NCBI GenBank assembly: GCA_902800715.1
Contig: CADCFN010000002.1
Location: 186,001 to 250,000 of the forward strand
Source of the DNA: an uncultured Bacteroidales bacterium
Lineage (GTDB): Bacteria > Bacteroidota > Bacteroidia > Bacteroidales > Muribaculaceae
Length of the DNA stretch: 64,000 bases
Direction of reading: 5' to 3'
The notes under the pieces were generated by a model, which did not search any database, was not told where the DNA came from, and saw nothing but the letters and a program-made list of their open reading frames with translations. The position numbers and the translations under genes are program-made. This document shows, piece by piece, positions 35,229 to 43,617 of the stretch. Positions within the stretch are counted from its first letter, which is position 1. Each line of letters starts with the position of its first letter.

Positions 35229-36077
35229 TCAGCAGGCTTTGAAGCTCATGTCGAGCGACTTGATGGAATGCGTCAAGGCACCCACCGAGATGTAGTCCAC
35301 GCCACACTCTCCGTATGCTCTGAGTGTGTCGATGGTGATGCCTCCGCTGGACTCGGTCTCTACCCTGCCATTGATGATTTCAACAGCCTTGCGGGTGTTC
35401 TCGACCGAGAAATTGTCGAGCATCACGCGGTCCACGCCACCATGGTCGAGCACCTGCTGCAACTCGTCGAAGTTGCGCACCTCAATCTCAATCTTGAGGT
35501 CCTTGCCGTTCTCCTTGCACCACTTGTGGGCATTTTCAATGGCAGGAACGATACCGCCGGCAAAATCGACATGGTTGTCCTTGAGCAGAATCATGTCGAA
35601 CAGGCCGATACGGTGGTTGCAGCCGCCACCAATCTTGACCGCCTCTTTCTCAAGCATGCGCATGCCAGGCGTTGTCTTGCGGGTATCCAAGACGCGGGTC
35701 TTGAGTCCCTCCAGACACTTGGCATAGCGCGCTGTGGTCGTTGCCACGCCACTCATGCGCTGCATGATGTTGAGCATCAGACGCTCGGTCTGCAACAGGG
35801 AGCGCACCTTGCCAGTCACCACAAAAGCGATGTCACCGGGCTTGACATGGGCGCCATCCTCAATCATGACCTCCATCTGCAACTCAGGGTCAAATTTCTC
35901 AAACACACGGCGTGCAATCTCCACACCGGCCAAGATGCCCTCTTCCTTCACAATCAGGCGTTGACGACCCATCTCGTCGGCAGGAATGCAGCACAAGGTA
36001 GTAGCGTCACCATCACCAATATCCTCGGCAAACGCCAAGTCGATTAACTCGTCAATCAGTTCTTCTCTTGTTTTCAT
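35229..36077 (-). CDS. nadC: Nicotinate-nucleotide diphosphorylase (carboxylating)
   Basis: The 282-residue enzyme converts quinolinate and PRPP to nicotinate mononucleotide in NAD synthesis. Visible family features: MQRMSGVATTTARY, DTRKTTPGMRMLEKEAVKIG with catalytic Arg/Lys residues, and the C-terminal SSGGITIDTLRAYGECGVDYIS. Length is normal. Minus-strand TAATTTTG at 36112-36119 is its -7 box, divergent from that of rlmH. nadA and nadB are not in the window. Confidence 0.96.
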   Translation of the reverse strand: MKTREELIDELIDLAFAEDIGDGDATTLCCIPADEMGRQRLIVKEEGILAGVEIARRVFEKFDPELQMEVMIEDGAHVKPGDIAFVVTGKVRSLLQTERLMLNIMQRMSGVATTTARYAKCLEGLKTRVLDTRKTTPGMRMLEKEAVKIGGGCNHRIGLFDMILLKDNHVDFAGGIVPAIENAHKWCKENGKDLKIEIEVRNFDELQQVLDHGGVDRVMLDNFSVENTRKAVEIINGRVETESSGGITIDTLRAYGECGVDYISVGALTHSIKSLDMSFKAC

Positions 36078-36111
36078 ATTATTTCAGTTGTTAGTGTAAT
36101 TTCCCGACTAC

Positions 36112-36147
36112 AAAATTACGGATATTTCGGCGGATTTGCTAATTTTG
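36112..36147. promoter_or_regulatory. Divergent -7 boxes of nadC and rlmH
   Basis: TAATTTTG on the minus strand (36112-36119) faces away from TAATTTTG on the plus strand (36140-36147). They are separated by 20 bases, so the two promoters must overlap. No canonical TTTG -33 element was found for either. Confidence 0.5.
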
Positions 36148-36176
36148 TGGCAATAAACGTCAAAACGAAGTGAAAA

Positions 36177-36650
36177 ATGAAGATAACTCTCGCCGTTATT
36201 GGCAAAACCGAGGTGGGTTTCGTTAGGCAAGGCATAGAGGAATATGTGAAACGCCTGCAGCACTATGTGCAGTTCAATATCCAGTATATCGGTGATGTGA
36301 AGGGCACCCGCAACATGAGCGAAGCCCAACAGAAGGTTGCTGAGGGCAAACAACTGCTTGCCGCGCTCGAGAGCAGTGACCATGTGGTGCTGCTTGACGA
36401 ACACGGCACCGAGCGCACCTCGATGGACTTCAGCGGGTGGCTGCAGCGACGCATGGCCAGTGGCAGCAAACGCGTCGTTTTTGTCGTTGGTGGCCCCTAC
36501 GGATTCTCGCCCGAGGTATATGACCGTGCCAACGAGAAGATTTCCTTGAGCAAGATGACATTCCCTCATGAACTGGTGCGTCTGGTCTTCGTTGAACAAC
36601 TTTACAGGGCTTTCACCATCTTGCGGCATGAGCCCTATCATCATGAGTAG
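36177..36650 (+). CDS. rlmH: 23S rRNA (pseudouridine1915-N3)-methyltransferase RlmH
   Basis: The 157-residue protein has the exact length of RlmH and a SPOUT fold. VVLLDEHGTE, FVVGGPYGFSPEVY and the C-terminal SKMTFPHELVRLVFVEQLYR are diagnostic. It methylates pseudouridine 1915 in helix 69 of 23S rRNA using S-adenosylmethionine. It is divergent from nadC, with a -7 box at 36140-36147. Confidence 0.97.
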   Translation: MKITLAVIGKTEVGFVRQGIEEYVKRLQHYVQFNIQYIGDVKGTRNMSEAQQKVAEGKQLLAALESSDHVVLLDEHGTERTSMDFSGWLQRRMASGSKRVVFVVGGPYGFSPEVYDRANEKISLSKMTFPHELVRLVFVEQLYRAFTILRHEPYHHE

Positions 36651-36729
36651 ACGTTTTTAGTTAATAGTTTACAGTTAATAGTTAATAGTTGGTTATTGCT
36701 GACAAATACATTATAGAGCGTTATTGATT

Positions 36730-37860
36730 ATGAAACGTGGCTTATTATACCTGATGATATTATTGCTGATTGCGTCTTCGCTGGATGTCATGGGCAAGTC
36801 CTATTACAACTCCGTCAGCAATGGTTTTGGTGGGCTTTTTCCTCATCCTGGAATGAGAATGCAGGGCCGTTACAAGGCCATAGAGGAAGACTGTCTGGTT
36901 GATGAGAACGCCACCCTGGCGACCGCAGTAGGTATAGACACCATGATAATCCACAGCACAGCCTACCGCTACCAGCTACGCCTAGCTAACCGCAATAACA
37001 AGCAGGGAAAGACCCGCTCCATTAAGAATCCGATGACGGGCGAAAAGACTACCGTCACCCGCACTGAGTGGGGACTGGTATTTAACTATGACGAGCAGGG
37101 CAATTACTGTGCAGTGGTGCTGAGCTGCGATAATAACACCCTATTTGATGATATTACAGACCAGCGCACGATGCTTGTTACCCTAATTAAGCGTCAAAAC
37201 GGTGAAAGTGTCGAGTTGACAAGAACCACTTTGACTAAAGGCGTTTCACTTGAAGATGATATGAACACCTTGAGTGTGGATGTTGATGAGCGCAACGTCA
37301 TTGTCTCGATTGGAAAAAACGAGTTGAATCAGGTAATCGAGACCAGTTTAGCCCGTCCGGTTGGTGCCGTCCAAGTGGGTTATCTCGTTGGACCCGGAGC
37401 TAGTGTGTCGCTTGAACGAGCAGTACTCACCATCGACAATGAAAAACAGATAGCCACGACTACCCAATGGACCCGTGAAGCTCTAGACGAGTACTTTGCC
37501 AACAGTCATGACCCTGTGGAGGGTTACTGGAAATATCTGGACCGTGACATGAAGGACGAGTGGCTGCGTCTTGGAGGGCGTTACACCCTAGCAGTGGTCC
37601 GTGCCGATGACGGTTATGACCTCATCTATATTGATGGCGCCCAGGTAAAGAAATCCCAATGGCAAACGGGCATGCTCAAGGGTCACATTACCAAAACCAT
37701 GTTCACGGGCAATTATGACGCCACCTGGATTGATGCTACACAGGAACCCATCGACAAGGATGTCCAAGCCACGATTGAAAACGGAGTCATCCTGACCATG
37801 AGTTTTCCCGTTTTCGGGAGCCAGGTGCGTTTTGCCAAAGTCATCAATATTGATGATTAA
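36730..37860 (+). CDS. Exported protein of unknown function
   Basis: The 376-residue protein starts at the ATG at 36730; a TTG two codons upstream is less likely. It has a signal peptide (MKRGLLYLMILLLIASSLDV-type, cleaved near residue 22). The mature part has long beta-rich segments (VGAVQVGYLVGPGASVSLERA, GRYTLAVVRADDGYDLIYID) that recall concanavalin-like sandwich modules, but I cannot name a family. A low-complexity tract at 36657-36696 separates it from rlmH. It precedes the promoter of the beta-barrel/ECF locus. Confidence 0.7.
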   Translation: MKRGLLYLMILLLIASSLDVMGKSYYNSVSNGFGGLFPHPGMRMQGRYKAIEEDCLVDENATLATAVGIDTMIIHSTAYRYQLRLANRNNKQGKTRSIKNPMTGEKTTVTRTEWGLVFNYDEQGNYCAVVLSCDNNTLFDDITDQRTMLVTLIKRQNGESVELTRTTLTKGVSLEDDMNTLSVDVDERNVIVSIGKNELNQVIETSLARPVGAVQVGYLVGPGASVSLERAVLTIDNEKQIATTTQWTREALDEYFANSHDPVEGYWKYLDRDMKDEWLRLGGRYTLAVVRADDGYDLIYIDGAQVKKSQWQTGMLKGHITKTMFTGNYDATWIDATQEPIDKDVQATIENGVILTMSFPVFGSQVRFAKVINIDD

Positions 37861-37869
37861 TATTTTATT

Positions 37870-37901
37870 TTTGTCCATTTAAGGAAAAATAACTACTTTT
37901 G
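37870..37901 (+). promoter_or_regulatory. Promoter of the first beta-barrel gene
   Basis: TTTG (37870-37873), 20 bases, then TACTTTTG (37894-37901), an exact housekeeping consensus, 53 bases before the ATG. Confidence 0.72.
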
Positions 37902-37954
37902 CGCCCGATATTTTTGTGCGATAGTAATTTTTATGTCTAAATAACTTATAACCA

Positions 37955-38734
37955 ATGAAGAAGATTACATTATTTTTTGTTGCCATGCTCGCTATGGCAC
38001 AAATGAATGCGGCAACCCCCGAAACCGCCGCTAACGCCGTAGCCGATAACGCAGAAGCTGCCGCTGCACCCGCGGCAGGTGATGATGACACCGAGCCTGC
38101 TTATCAGCACCCCTTCAAGAACAATGACGAGAGCACCAAGCATTGGACCATTGTGACCAACGGTTTTTATGTTGGTTTGGGCGTAAAGCACAGCTGGGAC
38201 GCCATCAACAACAGCTTTGAAGTCGGTTTGCTCAATGCCGTCGGTGTGAACTACAACAGCCTGCACGGCCAGAACATCTCGCTGGGTGCCGGTATCCACC
38301 ACCGCTCCTATAGCATGAAGCGCCCTGGCATGCTCGTGCGTGACGATGTCGCTAATGCAGTCGTCTTGAGCACCTATCCCAGCATTGATGCCGACAAGAT
38401 TAAGAACCGCTCTTCTAACTTGAACATGTGGAGCGTTCAATTCCCCTTGATGTTCTCCCAGAGAATTGTCAAAAAATTGGACATCACTGTTGCCGGTATC
38501 CTCGACTGGAACTTCTTGGCTCGCGTGGACAACCACTATGAGATGAATAAGGTGGTGCATGACACCAAGTTCAAGGGCCTCAAGCAGAACCAGGTGAACT
38601 TCGACTTCATGGGCGCGCTCTCATACGGTTCGTTCGGTGTCTACTGCCGCTACAGCCCCAGCAAGTTCTTCAAGGATGGTTATGGTCCCGAAATCAAGAA
38701 CACCTGGAGCCTTGGCATCACCCTCGGCTTGTAA
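37955..38734 (+). CDS. Outer-membrane beta-barrel protein, paralogue A
   Basis: The 259-residue protein has a signal peptide (MKKITLFFVAMLAMAQMNA), an Ala-rich acidic linker (about 25-55) and a barrel-like region of alternating strands. The C-terminal block GVYCRYSP-KFFKDGYGPEIKN recurs nearly unchanged in the protein at 40320-41177, as do KHW/YHW, NNSF, LHGQ and MKRP/LKRP. The two are clear paralogues flanking the sigma-factor genes. The last residues end in a hydrophobic strand (LGITLGL). The function is unknown. Confidence 0.75.
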   Translation: MKKITLFFVAMLAMAQMNAATPETAANAVADNAEAAAAPAAGDDDTEPAYQHPFKNNDESTKHWTIVTNGFYVGLGVKHSWDAINNSFEVGLLNAVGVNYNSLHGQNISLGAGIHHRSYSMKRPGMLVRDDVANAVVLSTYPSIDADKIKNRSSNLNMWSVQFPLMFSQRIVKKLDITVAGILDWNFLARVDNHYEMNKVVHDTKFKGLKQNQVNFDFMGALSYGSFGVYCRYSPSKFFKDGYGPEIKNTWSLGITLGL

Positions 38735-38771
38735 TTGACTGAGACAACTGATAAAACAGATTTAACCGAGG

Positions 38772-38809
38772 TCGGAGAACCCATTTTAGGGCTCTCCGAT
38801 TTTTTTTCT
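38772..38809 (+). terminator. Terminator after beta-barrel gene A
   Basis: Eleven-base arms (TCGGAGAACCC with GGGCTCTCCGA, one mismatch) form a hairpin followed by eight T residues (38800-38807). It separates gene A from the sigma-factor genes. Confidence 0.85.
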
Positions 38810-38867
38810 TCTTTTTTTGTTACAAATGACTGCTTTCTGCGTTTATTGAATAGAACAGGCAATCATA

Positions 38868-39377
38868 ATGAAGCAAACTGACCGCATAACAACAGCATTC
38901 ACCGCCTTGAGAGAGCAGATGCTCTCGCTGGCCGAACGCATTACCGGCAATCGTGACGACGCTGCCGATGCGGTACAGGACGCCTTTGTGAAATTGTGGC
39001 AGCAGCGTGGACGCTACGAGAGCGCCAGCCATGCCCGAGGCGCCGGAATGACAGCCGTGCGCACCACTAGCATCGACATGGCACGCCGCAACAGCCACCG
39101 TACTGACGTCAGCATCGACCAGGTCACCGACCCCATTGAGGACGTGAGCGACAACGACCGCGGCCTTGCTTATAGGCAAGTGCGCTACATTATAGATAAT
39201 GACTTGTCAAACAACCAACGAATGATTATCGACCTTAGGGAGATTGAAGGATTGGAGTTTGAGGACATTGCAAACCGAATGAACATGACCGCCGCCAACG
39301 TGCGTGTGGAACTGAGCCGGGCACGCCGACGTGTGCGTGAGATTTACCAATCAAGAAACATGGAGAAGACATTATGA
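38868..39377 (+). CDS. ECF-type RNA polymerase sigma factor
   Basis: This 169-residue sigma-70 family protein of ECF size has region 2 (DAADAVQDAFVKLWQQRGRY) and region 4 (LREIEGLEFEDIANRMNMTA followed by VRVELSRARRRVREIY). It lacks regions 1 and 3. Its stop overlaps the start of the next gene by four bases, as for sigma/anti-sigma pairs. It probably directs an envelope-related regulon. The -33 and -7 housekeeping boxes are absent directly upstream, so it may be autoregulated. Confidence 0.94.
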   Translation: MKQTDRITTAFTALREQMLSLAERITGNRDDAADAVQDAFVKLWQQRGRYESASHARGAGMTAVRTTSIDMARRNSHRTDVSIDQVTDPIEDVSDNDRGLAYRQVRYIIDNDLSNNQRMIIDLREIEGLEFEDIANRMNMTAANVRVELSRARRRVREIYQSRNMEKTL

Positions 39378-39835
39378 ACAAGAATTATCACATATCTAAC
39401 CAAGCCGAGCTGGAGCAACACATCGAGCGCTATTTTGACGGTGAGACCAGCATTCAAGAGGAGCAGATGCTGCGTGAAACCCTCGCAGACTGCCCCTGGA
39501 GCAGTGAGGTGATTGACGAGGCACGTTTCACTATGGGATACTTTGCCGCCCACTGCCAGGAGACCGAGCGCGTTGCGAAAAAGAACAACCGCCGCAAGCT
39601 CATCGGCATCGCAGCCTCGATTGCCATCATCCTTGCGGCTGGTGGATATGCCCTATGGCATCAGCAACAATCGGTTGGCGTGTGCATTGCCTATGTTAAC
39701 GGACAGATTGTGCAGGACGATGATAAGGTCATGGCACTTGTCGCCGATGACTTGAGCAAGATGGACAATGCCTCTAAAGCCATGACAAATCAACTCTCCA
39801 GCCTGGGCGAAGCCTTAGAACTTGACAACGAATAA
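39374..39835 (+). CDS. Single-pass membrane protein, putative anti-sigma factor
   Basis: The 153-residue protein has an N-terminal cytoplasmic segment (about 1-70) with HIERYFDGETSIQEEQMLRE, one transmembrane helix (about 76-95, LIGIAASIAIILAAGGYALW) and a periplasmic tail. This layout and its four-base overlap with the sigma gene suggest an anti-sigma factor. It lacks the H-x3-C-x2-C zinc motif, so it is not a canonical ZAS protein. The tail (DDLSKMDNASKAMTNQLSSL) may be helical. The role is an inference from context. Confidence 0.7.
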   Translation: MNKNYHISNQAELEQHIERYFDGETSIQEEQMLRETLADCPWSSEVIDEARFTMGYFAAHCQETERVAKKNNRRKLIGIAASIAIILAAGGYALWHQQQSVGVCIAYVNGQIVQDDDKVMALVADDLSKMDNASKAMTNQLSSLGEALELDNE

Positions 39836-39837
39836 AA

Positions 39838-40296
39838 ATGACAACAGATATGAAACGAATCACTATTATCACCCTGACATGCCTGTTGACCGCTATGGCA
39901 GCCATGGCCCAAACTGGCTTGAACATCAACCGCCTGTTTGACGGACGATACAAAAAAGCGGCTGGCGCCACCGAGATTATCGTCACCGGAGTTCAAGCCC
40001 GCGAAATCGGATTGACTGTCTATCACAGCTTGAGCGTGACAGACAAGAACCAGGCCGAACTTGTCGAGGGTCTGGTTGTGAAAGACGGTGTGCAGGCTGT
40101 CGACAAAGAAGTGGAATACCGCAATGGGCAACTCTATTACGGCTTCTACACGATGAAAAAGGGTAAACGCGACAACCGTTACATCTTCTACTTGAATCAG
40201 AACCTGGCTCGCAAATCTCCCAAAAACATCGTCACGCTCATCTATATGGAAGGTGAAGCTAGTGCCGACAAAATCAAGAAACTCATTCGTAAATAA
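39838..40296 (+). CDS. Secreted DUF6108-like protein
   Basis: The 152-residue protein starts at the ATG at 39838, with an alternative ATG at 39850. It has a signal peptide (MKRITIITLTCLLTAMAAMA). The mature part LNINRLFDGRYKKAAGATEI through IVTLIYMEGEASADKIKKLI fits the Bacteroidales DUF6108 family, as far as I recall. The function is unknown. It follows the anti-sigma-like gene by two bases and precedes beta-barrel gene B by 23, so all four genes from 38868 may form one operon. Confidence 0.75.
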   Translation: MTTDMKRITIITLTCLLTAMAAMAQTGLNINRLFDGRYKKAAGATEIIVTGVQAREIGLTVYHSLSVTDKNQAELVEGLVVKDGVQAVDKEVEYRNGQLYYGFYTMKKGKRDNRYIFYLNQNLARKSPKNIVTLIYMEGEASADKIKKLIRK

Positions 40297-40319
40297 TCAC
40301 TAAACTAAAGAATAAAGAA

Positions 40320-41177
40320 ATGAAAAAGATTGCACTTTTATTCGCTACAATGCTTGCCGTAGCACAATCACAAGCCACTGCCCCCGATACAGTGACCGTT
40401 ATCGAACAGCCCAGCCAGGTCATTATCACCGAGACACCAACAGGCTCACTGGTAAAGGTGATTGGGTCAAAGGAAAAAGAGGATTATAGTTACACCTATA
40501 CGATGCAACACTCGGGAAATGACACAGTTCACACTTCGCAGTCCACTGACTGGGAGCTGAATCTGCCGTTCATGAAAAGCAGTAATAAAGAGTACCACTG
40601 GAGTGTCGTTTGTTCGGGATTATATTTCGGAGCAGGACTAGGCACTTCCTATGACCTGGTCAATAACAGTTTCAACTGGGGTATCCTCAACATCGCCAGC
40701 CTCAATTACAACACCCTGCATGGGCAGCAATTCTCGATTGGCGTGGGCTATGACAACAAGCGTTTCTCGCTCAAGCGCCCCAACTGTTTTGCTATGGACG
40801 AAATGACCAATATTGTGGGCATCGATTCTTATCCCGAGGGCACCGTTGACCGTTCATCAGTCCTCTCGGTCAGGGCTATCCAATTCCCGCTCCAATTCCA
40901 ACAGTTCATTGGGAAAGATTTCCATATCACACTGGGCGGAACCATGAACTGGAATGTGTATGCCAAGTGCAACACACATTACAAGGTCAACAAGACCCAC
41001 CATGACGTTTCCTATCGCGGCATCAAGCAGAACAAGCTGACCTTTGATGTCTATGGCGCTTTGTCCTATAATCGCTTTGGCATTTACTGCCGCTATAGCC
41101 CCTGTAACTTGTTTAAGAAAGGCTTCGGTCCCGAGATTAAAAACACTTGGATGCTGGGCGTTGCCATTGCCTTGTAA
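40320..41177 (+). CDS. Outer-membrane beta-barrel protein, paralogue B
   Basis: The 285-residue protein has a signal peptide (MKKIALLFATMLAVAQSQA) and a strand-rich body matching paralogue A at 37955-38734. Shared blocks include NNSF, LNYNTLHGQQFSIGVGY, LKRP, IQFPL and the terminal FGIYCRYSP with GPEIKNTWMLG. It has a longer N-terminal region (about 20-80) than paralogue A. As the last gene of the sigma-factor operon it is a likely regulon member or sensor. A convergent terminator follows. Confidence 0.75.
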   Translation: MKKIALLFATMLAVAQSQATAPDTVTVIEQPSQVIITETPTGSLVKVIGSKEKEDYSYTYTMQHSGNDTVHTSQSTDWELNLPFMKSSNKEYHWSVVCSGLYFGAGLGTSYDLVNNSFNWGILNIASLNYNTLHGQQFSIGVGYDNKRFSLKRPNCFAMDEMTNIVGIDSYPEGTVDRSSVLSVRAIQFPLQFQQFIGKDFHITLGGTMNWNVYAKCNTHYKVNKTHHDVSYRGIKQNKLTFDVYGALSYNRFGIYCRYSPCNLFKKGFGPEIKNTWMLGVAIAL

Positions 41178-41206
41178 TAGACTGAGGAGACTGGGAATAC
41201 GGAAAA

Positions 41207-41243
41207 AAACGGAGAATCCTACTTAGTGGGATTCCCCGTTTTT
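41207..41243. terminator. Bidirectional terminator between beta-barrel gene B and the MBL hydrolase gene
   Basis: The arms are ACGGAGAATCC and GGATTCCCCGT with one mismatch, flanked by an A-run before and a T-run after, so it can act in both directions. Confidence 0.75.
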
Positions 41244-41263
41244 GTGTATTTCAGTTCTTTCGG

Positions 41264-41902
41264 TTACAGGAAGGGATTGTAGCGTTTCTCGTCGGCGACG
41301 GTGGTTGTGGGACCGTGGCCCGAGGCGATGACAGTCTCGTCGGGGAGCGGGAAGATTTTCTCACGGATGCTGTTGAGCAACTGCGCCATGTCGCCGCCCC
41401 ACAAGTCGGTGCGCCCAACGCTGCCATTGAAGATGGTGTCACCGCTGATGAGCAGCGCACTCTCGGGCAGATAAAATGCCAGTCCACCTGGACTGTGACC
41501 TGGAACGTGCAATACCTGAATGATTTCCTCTCCCAACTGAATGGTATCACCGTCAATTAAGTCACGGTCAACAGTCAAGGGATCTATTTCGGCATTAATG
41601 TGGAAATGCTCTACCTCTTTGGGTAAATCAAGTCCTAATTGGGCATCTTTGGCGCTACCGCACACGTCGGCCCCAGTCTTGTCAGCCAGCCATCGGGCAC
41701 TGATGACGTGGTCGATGTGCAGGTGAGTCAACAGGATGTGTTTCACGTTCAAATTATGCTCATCGATGAATTTGGTCACCATATCGCGCTCCACATCACG
41801 CATCATGCCAGGGTCTACAACCACGGCATCGTGCGTCGATTCGTCCCACAGTATATACAGGTTTTCGCCAAACGGGTTGACGGTCATCATTGTCGCATTC
41901 AT
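41264..41902 (-). CDS. MBL-fold metallo-hydrolase (glyoxalase II-like)
   Basis: The 212-residue protein starts at the ATG at 41900-41902; upstream extension of the frame runs into rsmG. The metal-binding motif THLHIDHV, the later HVPGHSPGG, SGDTIF and the final GHGP give the full set of MBL ligands. Such short glyoxalase II-like enzymes hydrolyse thioesters or related bonds, but the substrate here is unknown. It lies 35 bases after rsmG on the same strand. Confidence 0.92.
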   Translation of the reverse strand: MNATMMTVNPFGENLYILWDESTHDAVVVDPGMMRDVERDMVTKFIDEHNLNVKHILLTHLHIDHVISARWLADKTGADVCGSAKDAQLGLDLPKEVEHFHINAEIDPLTVDRDLIDGDTIQLGEEIIQVLHVPGHSPGGLAFYLPESALLISGDTIFNGSVGRTDLWGGDMAQLLNSIREKIFPLPDETVIASGHGPTTTVADEKRYNPFL

Positions 41903-41936
41903 GATGTATAAAGGTTTATAGTTTATAGTATACTGG

Positions 41937-42557
41937 TTACAGGGGGAGATAGAGGATTTTCTTGGTTTTGAAGAATTCTTCCTTGAAGTAGCTGGAGAGC
42001 TCGTCGATGAGGACTTGGTTTTTGAATTTCTGCACCTCACCGGTCAGGTCACCGCCCTTCAGGCAGATAAGTCCATTGGGGACAGCATTGCGATCCTCGC
42101 TGTCGATGAAACGACGCACCAGCGGCACCATGTCACCCAGGTCCATCACGGCGCGGCTCACCACGAAGTCAAACTTGCCTTTTACCTCCTTGACGTCACC
42201 ATGCTGAAAAGTCACATTGGTCAGGCCGATGCGCTCAGCAATATCTTGCGCCACTTTCAGCTTCTTGCCGATACGGTCCACCAGATGGAAGGTCACTTCG
42301 GGGTAATAAATAGCCAGGGGAATACCAGGCAGTCCCCCACCCGTCCCCAGGTCCATTACCCGTGTGCTAGGCGTAAACTTGACAAACTTGATGATGCCCA
42401 AGGAATGAAGAATGTGATTCACCTCCAAGTTATCAATGTCCTTGCGGGAAATGACGTTAATCTTGGCGTTCCACTCGGGATATAGAGTTTCCAGAGCAGC
42501 CATCTGATTGCGCTGTGTCTCGGTCAGTTCGGGGAAATACTTGAGGATATGTTCCAT
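41937..42557 (-). CDS. rsmG: 16S rRNA (guanine527-N7)-methyltransferase RsmG
   Basis: The 206-residue protein has the class I methyltransferase motif DLGTGGGLPGIPLAI and the RsmG blocks NHILHSLG, VDRIGKKL and VSRAVMDL. It methylates G527 of 16S rRNA, the site linked to streptomycin sensitivity. It is followed by the MBL hydrolase gene, and low-complexity repeats lie on both sides (41912-41936 and 42560-42592). Confidence 0.95.
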   Translation of the reverse strand: MEHILKYFPELTETQRNQMAALETLYPEWNAKINVISRKDIDNLEVNHILHSLGIIKFVKFTPSTRVMDLGTGGGLPGIPLAIYYPEVTFHLVDRIGKKLKVAQDIAERIGLTNVTFQHGDVKEVKGKFDFVVSRAVMDLGDMVPLVRRFIDSEDRNAVPNGLICLKGGDLTGEVQKFKNQVLIDELSSYFKEEFFKTKKILYLPL

Positions 42558-42606
42558 TTAGTTTCTGGTTTCTGGTCCCTGGTTTCTCTGGTTGTTGCCT
42601 AAAAGT

Positions 42607-43455
42607 TTAAAACCGTTGAATGATGCTATCGTCACACAGATAGTCCTTTAAGTCACTGTAAGGTATTGTAATTTTAGGCTCACCCACTGCCTCTACCGCC
42701 AGTTCATTGGGCAGGTAACTCCAAGTCACGCCCTTGTCGTCAAAGTAGAAATTGCGCGAGACTGTAATGTTTTCAACATTGAAGTAACCCAAATCGTTTA
42801 ATTGCTCGTTGCCGGTGGCATTGTTTTGCTTGAGCAACTGCTGTTTCAGTAATTGGCAAACGTCGGCAACGGCATCTTCACGGAACAGACGGTTCACATC
42901 GATATATGTTTGCGTCTCAACGTCAAAACTGTAGTAGCGGTGGGTTACCGAAGTCACTTTGTCATTCTTTTTTACAACATCGACACGCTCAAAGGTCACC
43001 ACGCCATTCTTGTTATAGACGGGTGTGATGCGTGTGCTGGTAGCATACTTGAGCGTGGTTTGTTCAGCATTTGGCGCCTCGTCAGCTTCATCGGCACTCA
43101 CGGGTTCTGCCATGAAATCATATTGGTGCATGCTGTTGGTAACAACTTGGCGCATGGCATCCTTCAATGCCAATGAATCGCCCGACTCAAGCACATAAGC
43201 GGAAAACAAGCGTTGCAGACTATCCAAAGCGACACCATTGCCATCGCTGACAGGATACTCAATTGTTGCGTCGGCAGTAATGGTGCAACGCACACCATTT
43301 GCCATAGTGAATGCCGATGTGTCATTTAGGCGCTGCGATTTTACCGTTACAGCTGATCTGCTATTACCACCCTGACCTTTATCCGCTTTATTGCAAGATG
43401 AAAGCAAAGCAGTGATTAACAGCACAATAAACAGAGAAATATTCTTCGTTTTCAT
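42607..43455 (-). CDS. DUF3298 (RsiV-like) lipoprotein
   Basis: The 282-residue lipoprotein has the lipobox LLSSC near residues 17-21. The C-terminal part GVTWSYLPNELAVEAVGEPK and ITIPYSDLKDYL is characteristic of the DUF3298 domain, found in RsiV-like and other envelope proteins. The central part contains an YINVNRLF-like segment (YIDVNRLFRE). The function is unknown. It lies upstream of rsmG, separated by a low-complexity tract, and diverges from the cvfB-like gene. Confidence 0.82.
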   Translation of the reverse strand: MKTKNISLFIVLLITALLSSCNKADKGQGGNSRSAVTVKSQRLNDTSAFTMANGVRCTITADATIEYPVSDGNGVALDSLQRLFSAYVLESGDSLALKDAMRQVVTNSMHQYDFMAEPVSADEADEAPNAEQTTLKYATSTRITPVYNKNGVVTFERVDVVKKNDKVTSVTHRYYSFDVETQTYIDVNRLFREDAVADVCQLLKQQLLKQNNATGNEQLNDLGYFNVENITVSRNFYFDDKGVTWSYLPNELAVEAVGEPKITIPYSDLKDYLCDDSIIQRF

Positions 43456-43617
43456 TATATAAAGGCTAAGTCTGACGTTTTAAATCTCGCTAAGGTACAA
43501 TAAAAATGCTAAAAAGCAACTTGATAAATGGATTTTTTTGACGAACTTTGCAAAAAAGTTGCCAGTTGTAAGTCGTCTGAAGCACCTTCTGCCAACTAAA
43601 AACAACAAACAAGAATT

